Below are positions 1-8,068 of a stretch of 64,000 bases of DNA, one piece after another. The notes under the pieces are model-generated. The model searched no databases, was not told where the DNA came from, and saw nothing but the letters and a program-made list of their open reading frames with translations. The DNA is from Streptomyces sp. NBC_00448 (GTDB lineage Bacteria; Actinomycetota; Actinomycetes; Streptomycetales; Streptomycetaceae), in NCBI RefSeq assembly GCF_036014115.1, contig NZ_CP107913.1, positions 7,929,501 through 7,993,500 of the forward strand. The letters run 5' to 3'. Each line of letters starts with the position of its first letter. Within the stretch, counting starts at the first letter, position 1. Position numbers and translations under genes: made by a program.

Positions 1-757
1 CGTGCCCCGGACGGCTCGAGCCCAGCACGGCGTAGCAGACCTGCCGGGTGCCGCGCACCACGCCGACGTCGCAGCGGACCCCGACATCGGTGCCGGTCTT
101 GTTCGCGACCCACAGCGACGTGCTCGGGACATCGCGGACCGTGCTGTCCTCGGGGTCGTGCGGGATCAGCGCCGGCACCATGCTGCGGTCGCCGCACCCG
201 GCCATCCAGCCGAGCAGCAGGCGCGCCCACGGCTCGTCGGCGGCGATCCGCCGCGCGAGCCCGGCCAGTTCCGCCGCGGTGCCGACCGCGAAGGTCGGCG
301 GGTGGGCCGGCGACCGGGGTTCGCGGATGCGGTCGAGGACCCGGGTGCGGACGAGCCCCAGCGCGTCCGCCCCCTGGTTGACCCGGTCGAGGCCGACCCG
401 GCGGATCAGGGCGTTGGTCGCGGTGTTGTCGCTCACGGCCGCGGTGAGCAGCGCCAGGTCGGGGACGGTCCAGCGCCGGGCGGACAGCGCGGTCAGCAGT
501 CCGGAGCCGCCGCAGTAGTCCTCGTCGAGCAGGTCGAACGGCTCGCCGGGGTCCAGATCGCCGCCGGTGAGGCCGCGCGCGACCTCGGCCAGGAGCAGCA
601 GTTTGCCGACGCTGGCGAGCGGCCGCACCCGGTGCGGCTGGTGCTCCAGGACGCCGGGGACCATGACGGACAGGGTGCCGGGCAGGGCGTCGGGCGGGAT
701 GCCGGACACGGTGCCGGGCGGGATGCCGGGCAGCTCCGGTGGGACGGCGCTCAGCAC
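1..757 (-). CDS. Class A beta-lactamase-like serine hydrolase (partial, C-terminus beyond window)
   Basis: The reading frame carries the three class A beta-lactamase signatures in order and at plausible spacing: S-V-G-K at residues 49-52 (active-site Ser and Lys), S-D-N at 109-111 and K-T-G at about 220-222. The GTG start at 757 overlaps the stop of the upstream deacylase gene (GTGCTGA), so the two are translationally coupled. No signal peptide or lipobox is visible: the N-terminus is a Pro/Gly-rich stretch with repeated GIPP motifs. Secreted beta-lactamases normally have an export signal, so this member may act inside the cell, perhaps as a peptidase or esterase on imported peptides rather than as a resistance enzyme. 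That last step is inference from the absent signal and from the D-aminoacylase neighbour. The 3' end is cut by the window edge. Confidence 0.8.
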   Translation of the reverse strand, partial: MLSAVPPELPGIPPGTVSGIPPDALPGTLSVMVPGVLEHQPHRVRPLASVGKLLLLAEVARGLTGGDLDPGEPFDLLDEDYCGGSGLLTALSARRWTVPDLALLTAAVSDNTATNALIRRVGLDRVNQGADALGLVRTRVLDRIREPRSPAHPPTFAVGTAAELAGLARRIAADEPWARLLLGWMAGCGDRSMVPALIPHDPEDSTVRDVPSTSLWVANKTGTDVGVRCDVGVVRGTRQVCYAVLGSSRPGH

Positions 758-2277
758 GCCAGCACCTGCCCCGGCCGCGCCGAGGTCATCTCGCCGTCCT
801 CCGCGACGACCGCGCCCGCCACCACGACCAGCCGGACGCCGCTCGGCGCGAGCAGGGGTTCGGCGAAGGTGGCACGGTCGGCGACCGCCGCCGGATCGAA
901 GACGACCAGGTCGGCGTGGCCCCCGTCGCGCAGTACGCCCCGTCCGGCCAGGCCGAACCGGGCCGCGGTGGCGCCGGTCATCTTGTGCACCGCCTCGGGC
1001 AGCGTCAGCAGGCCCAACTCGCGTACGTAGTGCCCGAGGACCTTCGCGAACGTCCCGGCCCAGCGCGGATGCGGCAGCCCCGGCTTGGGCACCCCGTCCG
1101 AGCCGATCATCGAGAACGGCACGGCGAGCACCCGCCGGACGTCGTCCTCCCGCATCGAGTGGCTGATGATCGTCACGTCGCCCGCTTCGGCCAGCAGCAG
1201 TTCGGCCACCACGTCGACGGCGTCGGCACCGCGCTCGGCGGCGATGTCCGCGATCGTCCGCCCCTGGAGTTCCGGATGCCGCGCGGCGCCTGCCACCGAG
1301 ATCCGGTCCCAGCCTCCGTTGCCGACGGTGTTCTCCCAGCCGGCCACGCCGTCCGCGATGGCCGCGCGCATCCGGGCGCGCTGTCCGGCGTCGCGCAGCC
1401 GCTCCAACAGGCGGTCCTGCCCGCCGTCGTGTGCCCACGGCGGCAGCATGGCCGCGAGCGCGGTGCTTCCCGCGGTGTAGGGGTAGACGTCGCAGGTCAC
1501 GTCCATGCCGTCGGCGCGGAGCCGGCGCAGGTGGGGCAGCGTCCGCTCGGTGCCGCCCCAGCCGTGCCGGCCGGCCGTCTTGTGGTGCGAGACGTGCAGC
1601 GCGGCGCCGCTGTCGCGGGCGATCCGCACCGCCTCGTCGAGCGCGGCCTCGACCTGGGACATCTCGTCGCGCAGATGCGTCACGTACGGCTTGCCGTGGC
1701 GGGCCGCCACCGCCGCGAGCGCGGTCACCTCGGCGGTGTCGGCGAAGGAGCCGGGCGTGTAGATCAGGCCCGTCGACAGGCCGGCCGCGCCCGAGGCGAG
1801 CGCCTCGTCCAGCACCCGGCACATGGCGGCGAGTTCGTCCGGGGTGGCGGCGCGGGCGGCGTGGCCCACCACGGCGCCGCGCAGCGTGCCGTGGCCGACC
1901 AGGGCGGCCAGGTGGTTCGCCCGGCCCGCCGCGGCGTGCGCGCGGCCGAACGCCGCGAAGTCCGGGTACGGCGCCGGGAACGCGCTGTCCCCGCAGTTGC
2001 CGCAGATCTCGACGGTCACGCCCTGGAGCACGGCGGCGTGCGCCGGCAGGGTCCCGGAGTTGTCCAGCGTGGTCAGGTCGGAGTGCGTGTGCGCGTCGAT
2101 GAAGCCGGGCGCCACGACATGCCCGGGTACGTCGAGTATCCGGTCGGCGGTGGCCGGAGCGCGGGGCGGCAGCACGCGGACCCGGCCGCCGGTGACGGCG
2201 ACCTGCCCGGCGATCAGCGGCCGGCCGGTCCCGTCCGCGATGTCCGCGCCGCGGACCAGGAGGTCGAAGTGGGACAC
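751..2277 (-). CDS. N-acyl-D-amino-acid deacylase (D-aminoacylase family amidohydrolase)
   Basis: This is a metal-dependent amidohydrolase of about 508 residues, the usual length for D-aminoacylases, which release D-amino acids from N-acyl derivatives. Visible signatures are the metal-binding HTHSD near residue 61, the family-specific CGNCG block near 90, HLRDE near 205, SHHK near 232 and GSDG near 383. Two in-frame GTG codons lie close together (2283 and 2277). I chose 2277 because a GAGGTG ribosome binding site sits 8 bases upstream of it. The gene is coupled to the beta-lactamase-like gene downstream and is divergent from an oligopeptide transporter operon ending in an LD-carboxypeptidase. 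Together this suggests use of peptides containing D-amino acids, for example from peptidoglycan. Exact substrate is unknown; some family members act on D-amino-acid dipeptides or on N-acyl-D-Glu/D-Asp. Confidence 0.88.
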   Translation of the reverse strand: MSHFDLLVRGADIADGTGRPLIAGQVAVTGGRVRVLPPRAPATADRILDVPGHVVAPGFIDAHTHSDLTTLDNSGTLPAHAAVLQGVTVEICGNCGDSAFPAPYPDFAAFGRAHAAAGRANHLAALVGHGTLRGAVVGHAARAATPDELAAMCRVLDEALASGAAGLSTGLIYTPGSFADTAEVTALAAVAARHGKPYVTHLRDEMSQVEAALDEAVRIARDSGAALHVSHHKTAGRHGWGGTERTLPHLRRLRADGMDVTCDVYPYTAGSTALAAMLPPWAHDGGQDRLLERLRDAGQRARMRAAIADGVAGWENTVGNGGWDRISVAGAARHPELQGRTIADIAAERGADAVDVVAELLLAEAGDVTIISHSMREDDVRRVLAVPFSMIGSDGVPKPGLPHPRWAGTFAKVLGHYVRELGLLTLPEAVHKMTGATAARFGLAGRGVLRDGGHADLVVFDPAAVADRATFAEPLLAPSGVRLVVVAGAVVAEDGEMTSARPGQVLAC

Positions 2278-2629
2278 GTTCACCGCACCTCGGTGGGCGC
2301 GAAGCCATCCCCGGAGCCGTCCACGGCTGCGGCACCGGCACCGGCACCGTCCACGGCCACGGCACCGGCGCCCGTCCGGTCGGCGCGACTGATCCGGCCG
2401 GCGGCACCGTGCCCGGTACCGCCGAGGCGCGGGGCGGCCGTACCGGCGTCGGAACGTATCCGGCGGCTGCGTACGGCAGTTGAAGGCAGGGACATGGGCT
2501 TCCTCGCTGGTGTGCTGGGGGCGGGCACGGACGGACCCAGCGTGCGGTCCGCGGACGGCGCCGGCATCGAAGCGTTGAAGATCTGGCCGCTCACGGACCA
2601 CTTCGTGTTCGGCGGACGGTACGGCGCGG

Positions 2630-2761
2630 TCATGACGCCGGCCTACGGGCATCGAAGTCTTCGATGCTCAGAGACGCAAGCGCGCACGGGTCCTTGCCGT
2701 TCTGCGAGGGCTTGCCAGTCTTCAACCACTTGACCTCCAGGCGAACGTGAGGTGCTGCCAT
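2630..2761 (-). CDS. Possible small protein, DUF397-like fragment
   Basis: This is a 43-codon frame whose middle reads KWLKTGKPSQNGKDPC. It recalls the W-x-K-S...N-G...C core of DUF397, a family of small proteins encoded beside XRE-type regulators in actinomycetes. No XRE gene is adjacent, no ribosome binding site is visible before the ATG, and the frame ends soon after the Cys, so it is shorter than intact DUF397 proteins. The 2649-2667 palindrome lies inside it. It may be a remnant or a chance frame. Confidence 0.25.
   Translation of the reverse strand: MAAPHVRLEVKWLKTGKPSQNGKDPCALASLSIEDFDARRPAS
2649..2667. promoter_or_regulatory. Perfect 19-bp palindrome, candidate operator
   Basis: GCATCGAAGTCTTCGATGC has perfect 9-bp arms around a single central base. 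A lone copy of the half-site GCATCGAAG occurs at 2564-2572. It lies between the divergent deacylase and peptide-transporter operons and suits a dimeric regulator. No regulator gene is adjacent, so the protein is unknown. Confidence 0.5.
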
Positions 2762-2862
2762 GCCAGCGGATGCCGCTTCGGCGCCACCCGTCCTTTCGAC
2801 GGCCGACACCGGGGTGCGTGCCGCAGACGCCACGACCCGGCGCTCCCGGCCGACCAGGTCCG

Positions 2863-2907
2863 GCACCGGAAGCACCGGAAGCACCGGCAGCACGGGCGGT
2901 ACCGGCG
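2863..2907. repeat. Short 9-bp tandem repeat
   Basis: There are five successive degenerate copies of a 9-bp unit close to GCACCGGAA. The first two are identical and the later ones diverge. It lies in non-coding DNA upstream of the transporter operon. No function is apparent. Confidence 0.6.
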
Positions 2908-3236
2908 ACCCCGGCATCCCCTGCGACCCCGGGAACGGAAGGCGGCGCGGCAGGCGCTCCCGCAGCGCGTGACGCCCGTCCGCCCGCTCCGCCCGACCAG
3001 GCGGTCAAGGCCGAGGCCCGCACCCCTCGGCAGTTCGGGTCCGATGTCGTGTCGGCCGCACCCGCGTCGACCTCGACCCCCGGCATTACGTGTTCGGCGC
3101 CGCCGCCGGCGACCGCGTACGCACCGACGAAACCCGGCTTCAACGCGAGCGTGCCGGTCAGTCACCCTCTGACCGGTCCCGAGCACTCGCCCGAGGCGGC
3201 ACCGTCCCCTGCCCTCCCCAGCAACGGAGACCCGAG

Positions 3237-5084
3237 ATGGTTTTGCGCACACCCCGCAGACTGCGTGCGGCCCTGGCCGTGGCCGCAGTCAGCGGCATCC
3301 TCCTGGCCGGCCCGGCCGGCCTGACGACCTCCGCGGGTGCCGCGTCCCCGAGCACCAAGTCCGGGACGACGCTGAGCGTCGCCATGGACAGCTCGGGGGT
3401 GGACACCCTCAATCCGTTCCTGGCCTACTTCAACGGCTCGCTCGACCTCTTCGGCGCCATCTACCCGTCGCTCACCACCATCGACCAGAGCGGCAAGCCG
3501 AGCCCCTACCTCGCCACGTCCTGGAACGTCTCGCCGGACCACCTCACCTGGACCTTCAAGATCCGCGACGGCCTGAAGTGGAGCGACGGGCAGCCGCTCA
3601 CCGCCGAGGACGCGGCCTGGACGTTCCACCTGATCATGACCGACGAGATCGCCGGCACCGCCAACGGCACGCTGGTGTCCGGCTTCCAGTCGGTGACCGC
3701 GCCCGACCCCACCACGCTGGTGATCAGGACCAAGCAGCCCCAGTCCAACCTGAACTACGTCAGCATCCCGGTCGAGGGCATCCCGATCGTGCCGGAGCAC
3801 ATCTGGAAGTCGCACGTCGCCGATCTCAAGGACTACAAGAACGACTCCTACCCGGTGGTCGGCTACGGCCCCTGGACGCTCACCGGTTACAAGACCGGTC
3901 AGTACGCCACGCTCGACGCGAACAAGTCCTTCGTGCTGGGCGCGCCGAAGTACGACCACCTGATAGAGCAGCTCTACAAGACCAGTGACAGTGCCGTCGC
4001 GGCGCTGCGGTCGGGCCAGCTCGACTACATCCCCGGCGGCGTCATCAACTCCACCGAGTTCAAGTCGCTGACGCACGTCACCGGCGTCGACACCGCGCAG
4101 ACGGTCGGCAACGGCTGGACCGGGCTGGAGATCAACCCCGGCGCCAAGTCCCGCAGCGGCAAGCCGATCGGCACCGGGAACCCGGCGCTGAGCGACCCGC
4201 GGCTGCGCCGCGCGATCGCCCTGAGCATCGACAAGCAGACGCTGGTCAAGAAGGTCGTCGACGGCTACGGCACCGTCGGGGAGGGCTACCTGCCGCCGGC
4301 CTGGTCCCAGTGGGTGTGGAAGCCGTCTGCCGGCGAGCGGCAGGGCTACGACCCGGCCCGGGCCAACCAGCTGCTGGACAAGGCCGGCTACAAGCGCGGC
4401 TCGGACGGAATCCGGATCGATCCGAAGACCGGCAAGCCGCTGGACCTGCGGCTGGGCATTCACTCCGACGACGCCACCGACGCGTCGATCGCCCCGTACC
4501 TGGCCGGCTGGCTCAAGGCGATCGGTATCAAGGTGAAGCTGGAGCCGATGAGCATGTCCGCGCTCAACAGCGACCTGGGCAAGGGCGACTGGGACATGCT
4601 GATGGACGCGTGGACCACCGGCCCCGACCCGACCTACCTCCTCGGCATCCAGAGCTGCGCCACGCTTCCCAACGACCAGGGCAACGGCGGCAACACCGAC
4701 GCGTTCTTCTGCGATCCCGCCTACGACAAGCTGCAGGCACGCCAGCAGAGCCTGTTCGATCCGGCGCAGCGGGTGAAGGTCGTCGGGCAGATGCAGCAGA
4801 TCCTCTACGACGCCGACGTGGATGTGATGCTCTACAACCAGACGCAGAAGACCGCCTCCTCCTCGAAGGTCACCGGTGAGAGGGTCGGCAAGCCGGACGC
4901 CCAGGGCTTCTACCCGGCGCAGAACTCCTTCTGGACGTATCTGAAGGCGACACCGGTGGAGCACGGCGGCTCCTCGTCGTCGGGCGGTCTGGGTATCGGG
5001 CTCGGCATCGCCGCCGCCGTGATCGTGGTCGGCGCGGGTGCCGTCGTCCTCCGGCGCCGGGCGGGGGCCGACGACCGTGAGTAG
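3237..5084 (+). CDS. Oligopeptide-type ABC transporter substrate-binding protein, C-terminally membrane-anchored
   Basis: This is a family 5 extracellular solute-binding protein (DppA/OppA-like) of 615 residues. The ATG at 3237 follows a GGAG site and begins a Sec signal peptide ending near ...TTSAGAA. There is no lipobox Cys, which is unusual, because Gram-positive binding proteins are normally lipoproteins. Instead the last 35 residues form a Ser/Gly linker, a hydrophobic segment (LGIGLGIAAAVIVVGAGAVV) and an Arg-rich tail, a sortase-free C-terminal anchor. The binding domain has the typical peptide-binder order, including DGLKWSDGQPLTAED and the LRRAIALSIDK block. It is the first gene of a six-gene operon with two permeases, two ATPases and an LD-carboxypeptidase. 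The stop overlaps the next start. Ligand is inferred to be a short peptide. Confidence 0.9.
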   Translation: MVLRTPRRLRAALAVAAVSGILLAGPAGLTTSAGAASPSTKSGTTLSVAMDSSGVDTLNPFLAYFNGSLDLFGAIYPSLTTIDQSGKPSPYLATSWNVSPDHLTWTFKIRDGLKWSDGQPLTAEDAAWTFHLIMTDEIAGTANGTLVSGFQSVTAPDPTTLVIRTKQPQSNLNYVSIPVEGIPIVPEHIWKSHVADLKDYKNDSYPVVGYGPWTLTGYKTGQYATLDANKSFVLGAPKYDHLIEQLYKTSDSAVAALRSGQLDYIPGGVINSTEFKSLTHVTGVDTAQTVGNGWTGLEINPGAKSRSGKPIGTGNPALSDPRLRRAIALSIDKQTLVKKVVDGYGTVGEGYLPPAWSQWVWKPSAGERQGYDPARANQLLDKAGYKRGSDGIRIDPKTGKPLDLRLGIHSDDATDASIAPYLAGWLKAIGIKVKLEPMSMSALNSDLGKGDWDMLMDAWTTGPDPTYLLGIQSCATLPNDQGNGGNTDAFFCDPAYDKLQARQQSLFDPAQRVKVVGQMQQILYDADVDVMLYNQTQKTASSSKVTGERVGKPDAQGFYPAQNSFWTYLKATPVEHGGSSSSGGLGIGLGIAAAVIVVGAGAVVLRRRAGADDRE

Positions 5085-6138
5085 CCCCGACGCCGTGGCC
5101 GAACCGGCCCTCGAAGTGCCGCTGTCCGCCCCGAAGCCGCGGCGCTCGCTGCGGACGGCGTGGGGCGGCTACCTCGTCGGCAAGCTCGCGGCCGCGGTGG
5201 TCAGTTTCGCGGTCACCCTGGTCATCGGCTTCGTGCTGTTCAACGTGATGCCGTCCGACCCGGTGCGCACCATGACCCGCGGCCGCCCGGTCAGCCAGGC
5301 CCAACTCGCCCAGTTGCGGGTCCAGCTGGGCCTGGACAAGCCGATGTGGCAGCGGTTCCTGGACTTCGTCAACGACACGCTGCACGGGCGGCTCGGCTAC
5401 TCCTGGGAGTACCGGCAGTCGGTGGCGTCGCTGGCGATGAACCGTCTGGGCCCGACCCTGCTGCTGATGGGCACGTCGTTCGCCATCTCGGTGCTGCTCG
5501 GGCTGTGGCTCGGCCAGCGCAGCGGCTGGCGGGCCGGCAGCCGGTTCGACCGGATCACCTCCTCCACCGCGCTCACCCTGTGGTCGGTGCCGACCTTCTG
5601 GCTGGGCATGATCCTGCTGATGGTGTGCAGCGTCGGGATCGGCCCGATCCACGGCTTCCTGCCGGTCGGCGGCATGAGCGACCCGACCCTGCCGCAGACC
5701 GGGATGACGCACTACGTGGACGTCGCCAAGCACCTGGTCCTGCCGGCGCTGACCATGGTCCTGGTCGTCTACGCCCAGTACGTGACGATCATGCGGTCCT
5801 CGATCATCGAGGAGAAGGGCAGCCCCTACCTGCTGACCGCCCGCGCCAAGGGCCTCACCGACGACGCCGTACGCCGCCGGCACGCGCTGCCCAACGCCCT
5901 GCTGCCCTCGGTGACCATGATCTTCATGCACCTCGGCACGCTGATCAGCGGCGCGGTCACGGTCGAGGCGGTCTTCTCCTGGCCCGGCCTCGGCGACCTC
6001 ACCTACGAGGCGCTCAAGATTCCCGACCTGCCGCTGCTCCAGGGCACCTTCATCGTCTTCAGTGCGAGTGTGATCATCATGAATCTGCTGGCGGACCTCG
6101 CCTACCGGTTCCTCGACCCGCGGGTGCGCGCCCAGTGA
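5077..6138 (+). CDS. Oligopeptide ABC transporter permease (DppB-like)
   Basis: This is a polytopic inner-membrane permease of 353 residues with the BPD_transp_1 fold. It shows the DppB-type N-terminal membrane segment followed by LPGDPV-like sequence (here NVMPSDPVR), and the EAA-loop region around LTARAKGLTDDAVRRRHALPNALLP that contacts the ATPases. The GTG at 5077 overlaps the binding-protein stop by 8 bases, replacing an apparent upstream ATG at 5038 that would sit inside the preceding gene. About 30 charged or Pro-rich residues precede the first membrane segment. It pairs with the next permease to form the transmembrane channel. Confidence 0.92.
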   Translation: MSSPDAVAEPALEVPLSAPKPRRSLRTAWGGYLVGKLAAAVVSFAVTLVIGFVLFNVMPSDPVRTMTRGRPVSQAQLAQLRVQLGLDKPMWQRFLDFVNDTLHGRLGYSWEYRQSVASLAMNRLGPTLLLMGTSFAISVLLGLWLGQRSGWRAGSRFDRITSSTALTLWSVPTFWLGMILLMVCSVGIGPIHGFLPVGGMSDPTLPQTGMTHYVDVAKHLVLPALTMVLVVYAQYVTIMRSSIIEEKGSPYLLTARAKGLTDDAVRRRHALPNALLPSVTMIFMHLGTLISGAVTVEAVFSWPGLGDLTYEALKIPDLPLLQGTFIVFSASVIIMNLLADLAYRFLDPRVRAQ

Positions 6139-7046
6139 CGGCCGCGCAGATCGTCACCGCGCAGGACGTCGCCTCGGCCGTCCCGGTCAGGTTCGCCGGA
6201 GCACGCCGCTTCGGCAAAGCCTTCATCCGCCGCCCCGCCGGAGTGGCCGGGCTCGCGGTCCTGCTGCTGTTCTCCCTGCTGGCGCTGTTCGCACCGCTGT
6301 TCATCGGCCCCGACCAGCTGGACGTCACCAAGGTGGACGGACCGCTGCTCGCCGCGCCCAGCGCGCACTACCCGCTCGGCACCGACCTGGCCGGCCGCAA
6401 CGTCCTGCTGCTGCTGATCTGGGGCTCGCGGGAGTCGCTGCGGATCGGCATCATCGCCACCGCGCTGACCGTCGTCATCGGCGCCGGGGTGGGCATCGTC
6501 GCCGGCCACTACGGGGGCGTGGTCGGCCGGGCGCTGATGCACGTCACCGACTGGTTCATCGCGCTGCCCAGCCTGCCGCTGGCGATCTCGCTGGCGGCCG
6601 TGCTGGGCCAGGGCGAGACGTCGATCACCATCGCCATCGCGGCCACCTCCTGGACCGCCACCGCGCGGCTGGTGCGGGCGCAGACCCTCGCCGTCGAGGC
6701 GCGGCCGTTCGTCGAACGGGCCCGCGCGCTGGGGGCCGGCGACCGTCAGATCATGGTGCGCCAGGTGCTGCCGAACGTGATGCCGCTGATCCTGGTCTCC
6801 AGCACCCTGACGGTCGCCGGATCACTGCTGTCGGAGGCCACGCTCACCTTCCTCGGCCTCGGCAACCCGGCCAGCGTCACCTGGGGCGAGATGCTCAACG
6901 ACGCCTTCTTCAACGGCGCGTTCACCGCCGACGCGTGGTGGTACCTGCTGCCCCCGGGCCTGGCGATCCTCGTGGTGGTGCTGGGCTTCACGCTCACCGG
7001 CCGCGCCGTGGAACACGTGCTCGACCCGCGGATGGAGAACAAGTGA
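6135..7046 (+). CDS. Oligopeptide ABC transporter permease (DppC-like)
   Basis: This is the second permease of the importer, 303 residues. The N-terminal cytoplasmic stretch leads into a first membrane helix, then the DppC-typical sequence PLGTDLAGRNVLLLLIWGSRESL and an EAA loop around RALGAGDRQIMVRQVLPN. The GTG start overlaps the preceding stop as GTGA, so translation is coupled. The gene order binding protein, DppB, DppC, DppD, DppF is that of classical dipeptide/oligopeptide importers. Confidence 0.92.
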   Translation: MTAAQIVTAQDVASAVPVRFAGARRFGKAFIRRPAGVAGLAVLLLFSLLALFAPLFIGPDQLDVTKVDGPLLAAPSAHYPLGTDLAGRNVLLLLIWGSRESLRIGIIATALTVVIGAGVGIVAGHYGGVVGRALMHVTDWFIALPSLPLAISLAAVLGQGETSITIAIAATSWTATARLVRAQTLAVEARPFVERARALGAGDRQIMVRQVLPNVMPLILVSSTLTVAGSLLSEATLTFLGLGNPASVTWGEMLNDAFFNGAFTADAWWYLLPPGLAILVVVLGFTLTGRAVEHVLDPRMENK

Positions 7047-8068
7047 CCGCCCAGACCGCGGCGGCGGCCGACGCCGCCGCCACCGCCGACCCACCCCTGC
7101 TGGAGGTCCGCGACCTCCAGGTCGCCTACCGCCAGGGGAACCGGTTCGTCCCCGCCGTGCGGGGCGTCGACTTCACCCTCTCCGCCGGCGACACCCTCGG
7201 TGTCGCCGGGGAGTCCGGCTGCGGCAAGTCCACGATGGCGCTGAGCCTGCTGCGCCTGCAGGACCGTTCCGCGAAGGTCAGCGGGGAGGTGCTGTTCCGC
7301 GGCGAGAACCTGCTGACCACCAGCTGGGCCCGGCTGCGGGCGGTGCGCTGGGCCGGTGCGTCGGTGGTGTTCCAGGGCGCGATGAGCGCGCTGAACCCGG
7401 TGCGCACCGTGCTGGACCAGATCGTCGAACCGATGGTGCTGCACGACAGGGCCCGGGTGAAGGACGCCGAGCGCCGTGCCGCCGAACTGCTCGACAGCGT
7501 CGGCATCCCGTCCCGGCGCGTCCGCAGCTATCCGCACGAGTTCTCCGGCGGCCAGCGGCAGCGCGTGATGGTCGCCATGGCCCTGGCGTGCCGCCCGGAC
7601 CTGATCATCGCCGACGAGCCGACCACCGCACTGGACGTCATGGTCCAGGCGCAGATCCTGGAGCTGCTGGCCGAGCGGGTCCGCGAGTCGCGGATCTCCG
7701 TCATCATGATCACGCACGACCTGTCGCTGCTGGCGCACACCTGCGACCGGCTGGCGGTCATGTACGCGGGCCGGATCGTCGAGCTCGGCCCGTCCAAGCA
7801 GGTGCTCCAGCAGCCGGAACACCCCTACACCCGGGCGCTGTCACGGGCTTTCCCGACCATCGGGGACCCGGCCTCACGGCGCGCGCCGGTCGGCCTCGCG
7901 GGCGACCCGCCCCGGCCCTCGGAGGCCGGCACGGGCTGTGCCTTCGCCGCGCGCTGCTCCGAGGCGCTGCCTTCCTGCCGCACCGAGGAGATGCTGCTGT
8001 GGCCGGCCGGGCCCGGCCGTTCCGCCGCGTGCGTACGCGTCCGGCCCGACCACGGAGGTGCGCGGTGA
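7043..8068 (+). CDS. Oligopeptide ABC transporter ATP-binding protein (DppD-like)
   Basis: This is a cytoplasmic ATPase of 341 residues. It has Walker A GESGCGKS, a Q-loop in VVFQGAMSALNP, signature FSGGQRQR, Walker B LIIADEPTTALD and a switch His in MITHDLS. The C-terminus carries the oligopeptide-transporter domain with a Cys pattern (TGCAFAARCSEALPSC) seen in DppD/OppD proteins, some of which bind a 4Fe-4S cluster. The GTG overlaps the upstream stop by GTGA. It works with the next ATPase as a heterodimer. Confidence 0.93.
   Translation: MTAQTAAAADAAATADPPLLEVRDLQVAYRQGNRFVPAVRGVDFTLSAGDTLGVAGESGCGKSTMALSLLRLQDRSAKVSGEVLFRGENLLTTSWARLRAVRWAGASVVFQGAMSALNPVRTVLDQIVEPMVLHDRARVKDAERRAAELLDSVGIPSRRVRSYPHEFSGGQRQRVMVAMALACRPDLIIADEPTTALDVMVQAQILELLAERVRESRISVIMITHDLSLLAHTCDRLAVMYAGRIVELGPSKQVLQQPEHPYTRALSRAFPTIGDPASRRAPVGLAGDPPRPSEAGTGCAFAARCSEALPSCRTEEMLLWPAGPGRSAACVRVRPDHGGAR

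Larger units (their letters stand above)
2278..3236. other. Long divergent intergenic region, no convincing gene
   Basis: These roughly 960 bases separate the leftward deacylase from the rightward transporter operon. Open frames on both strands are Pro/Arg/Gly-rich with no family resemblance and look like GC-driven artefacts. What can be supported is a 19-bp palindrome (2649-2667), a second copy of its half-site (2564-2572), a short tandem repeat (2863-2907), and a weak 43-codon frame with DUF397-like spacing (2630-2761). Confidence 0.6.

Noticed and set aside
2..1030. Long plus-strand open frame over the beta-lactamase and deacylase genes
   Set aside because: Shadow of the real minus-strand genes; Arg/Ala/Gly-rich with no family resemblance, typical of GC-rich antisense frames.
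2643..3324. Several overlapping 100-190 residue frames in the first intergenic region
   Set aside because: Low-complexity Pro/Gly/Arg sequences on both strands, no ribosome binding sites and no domain pattern.
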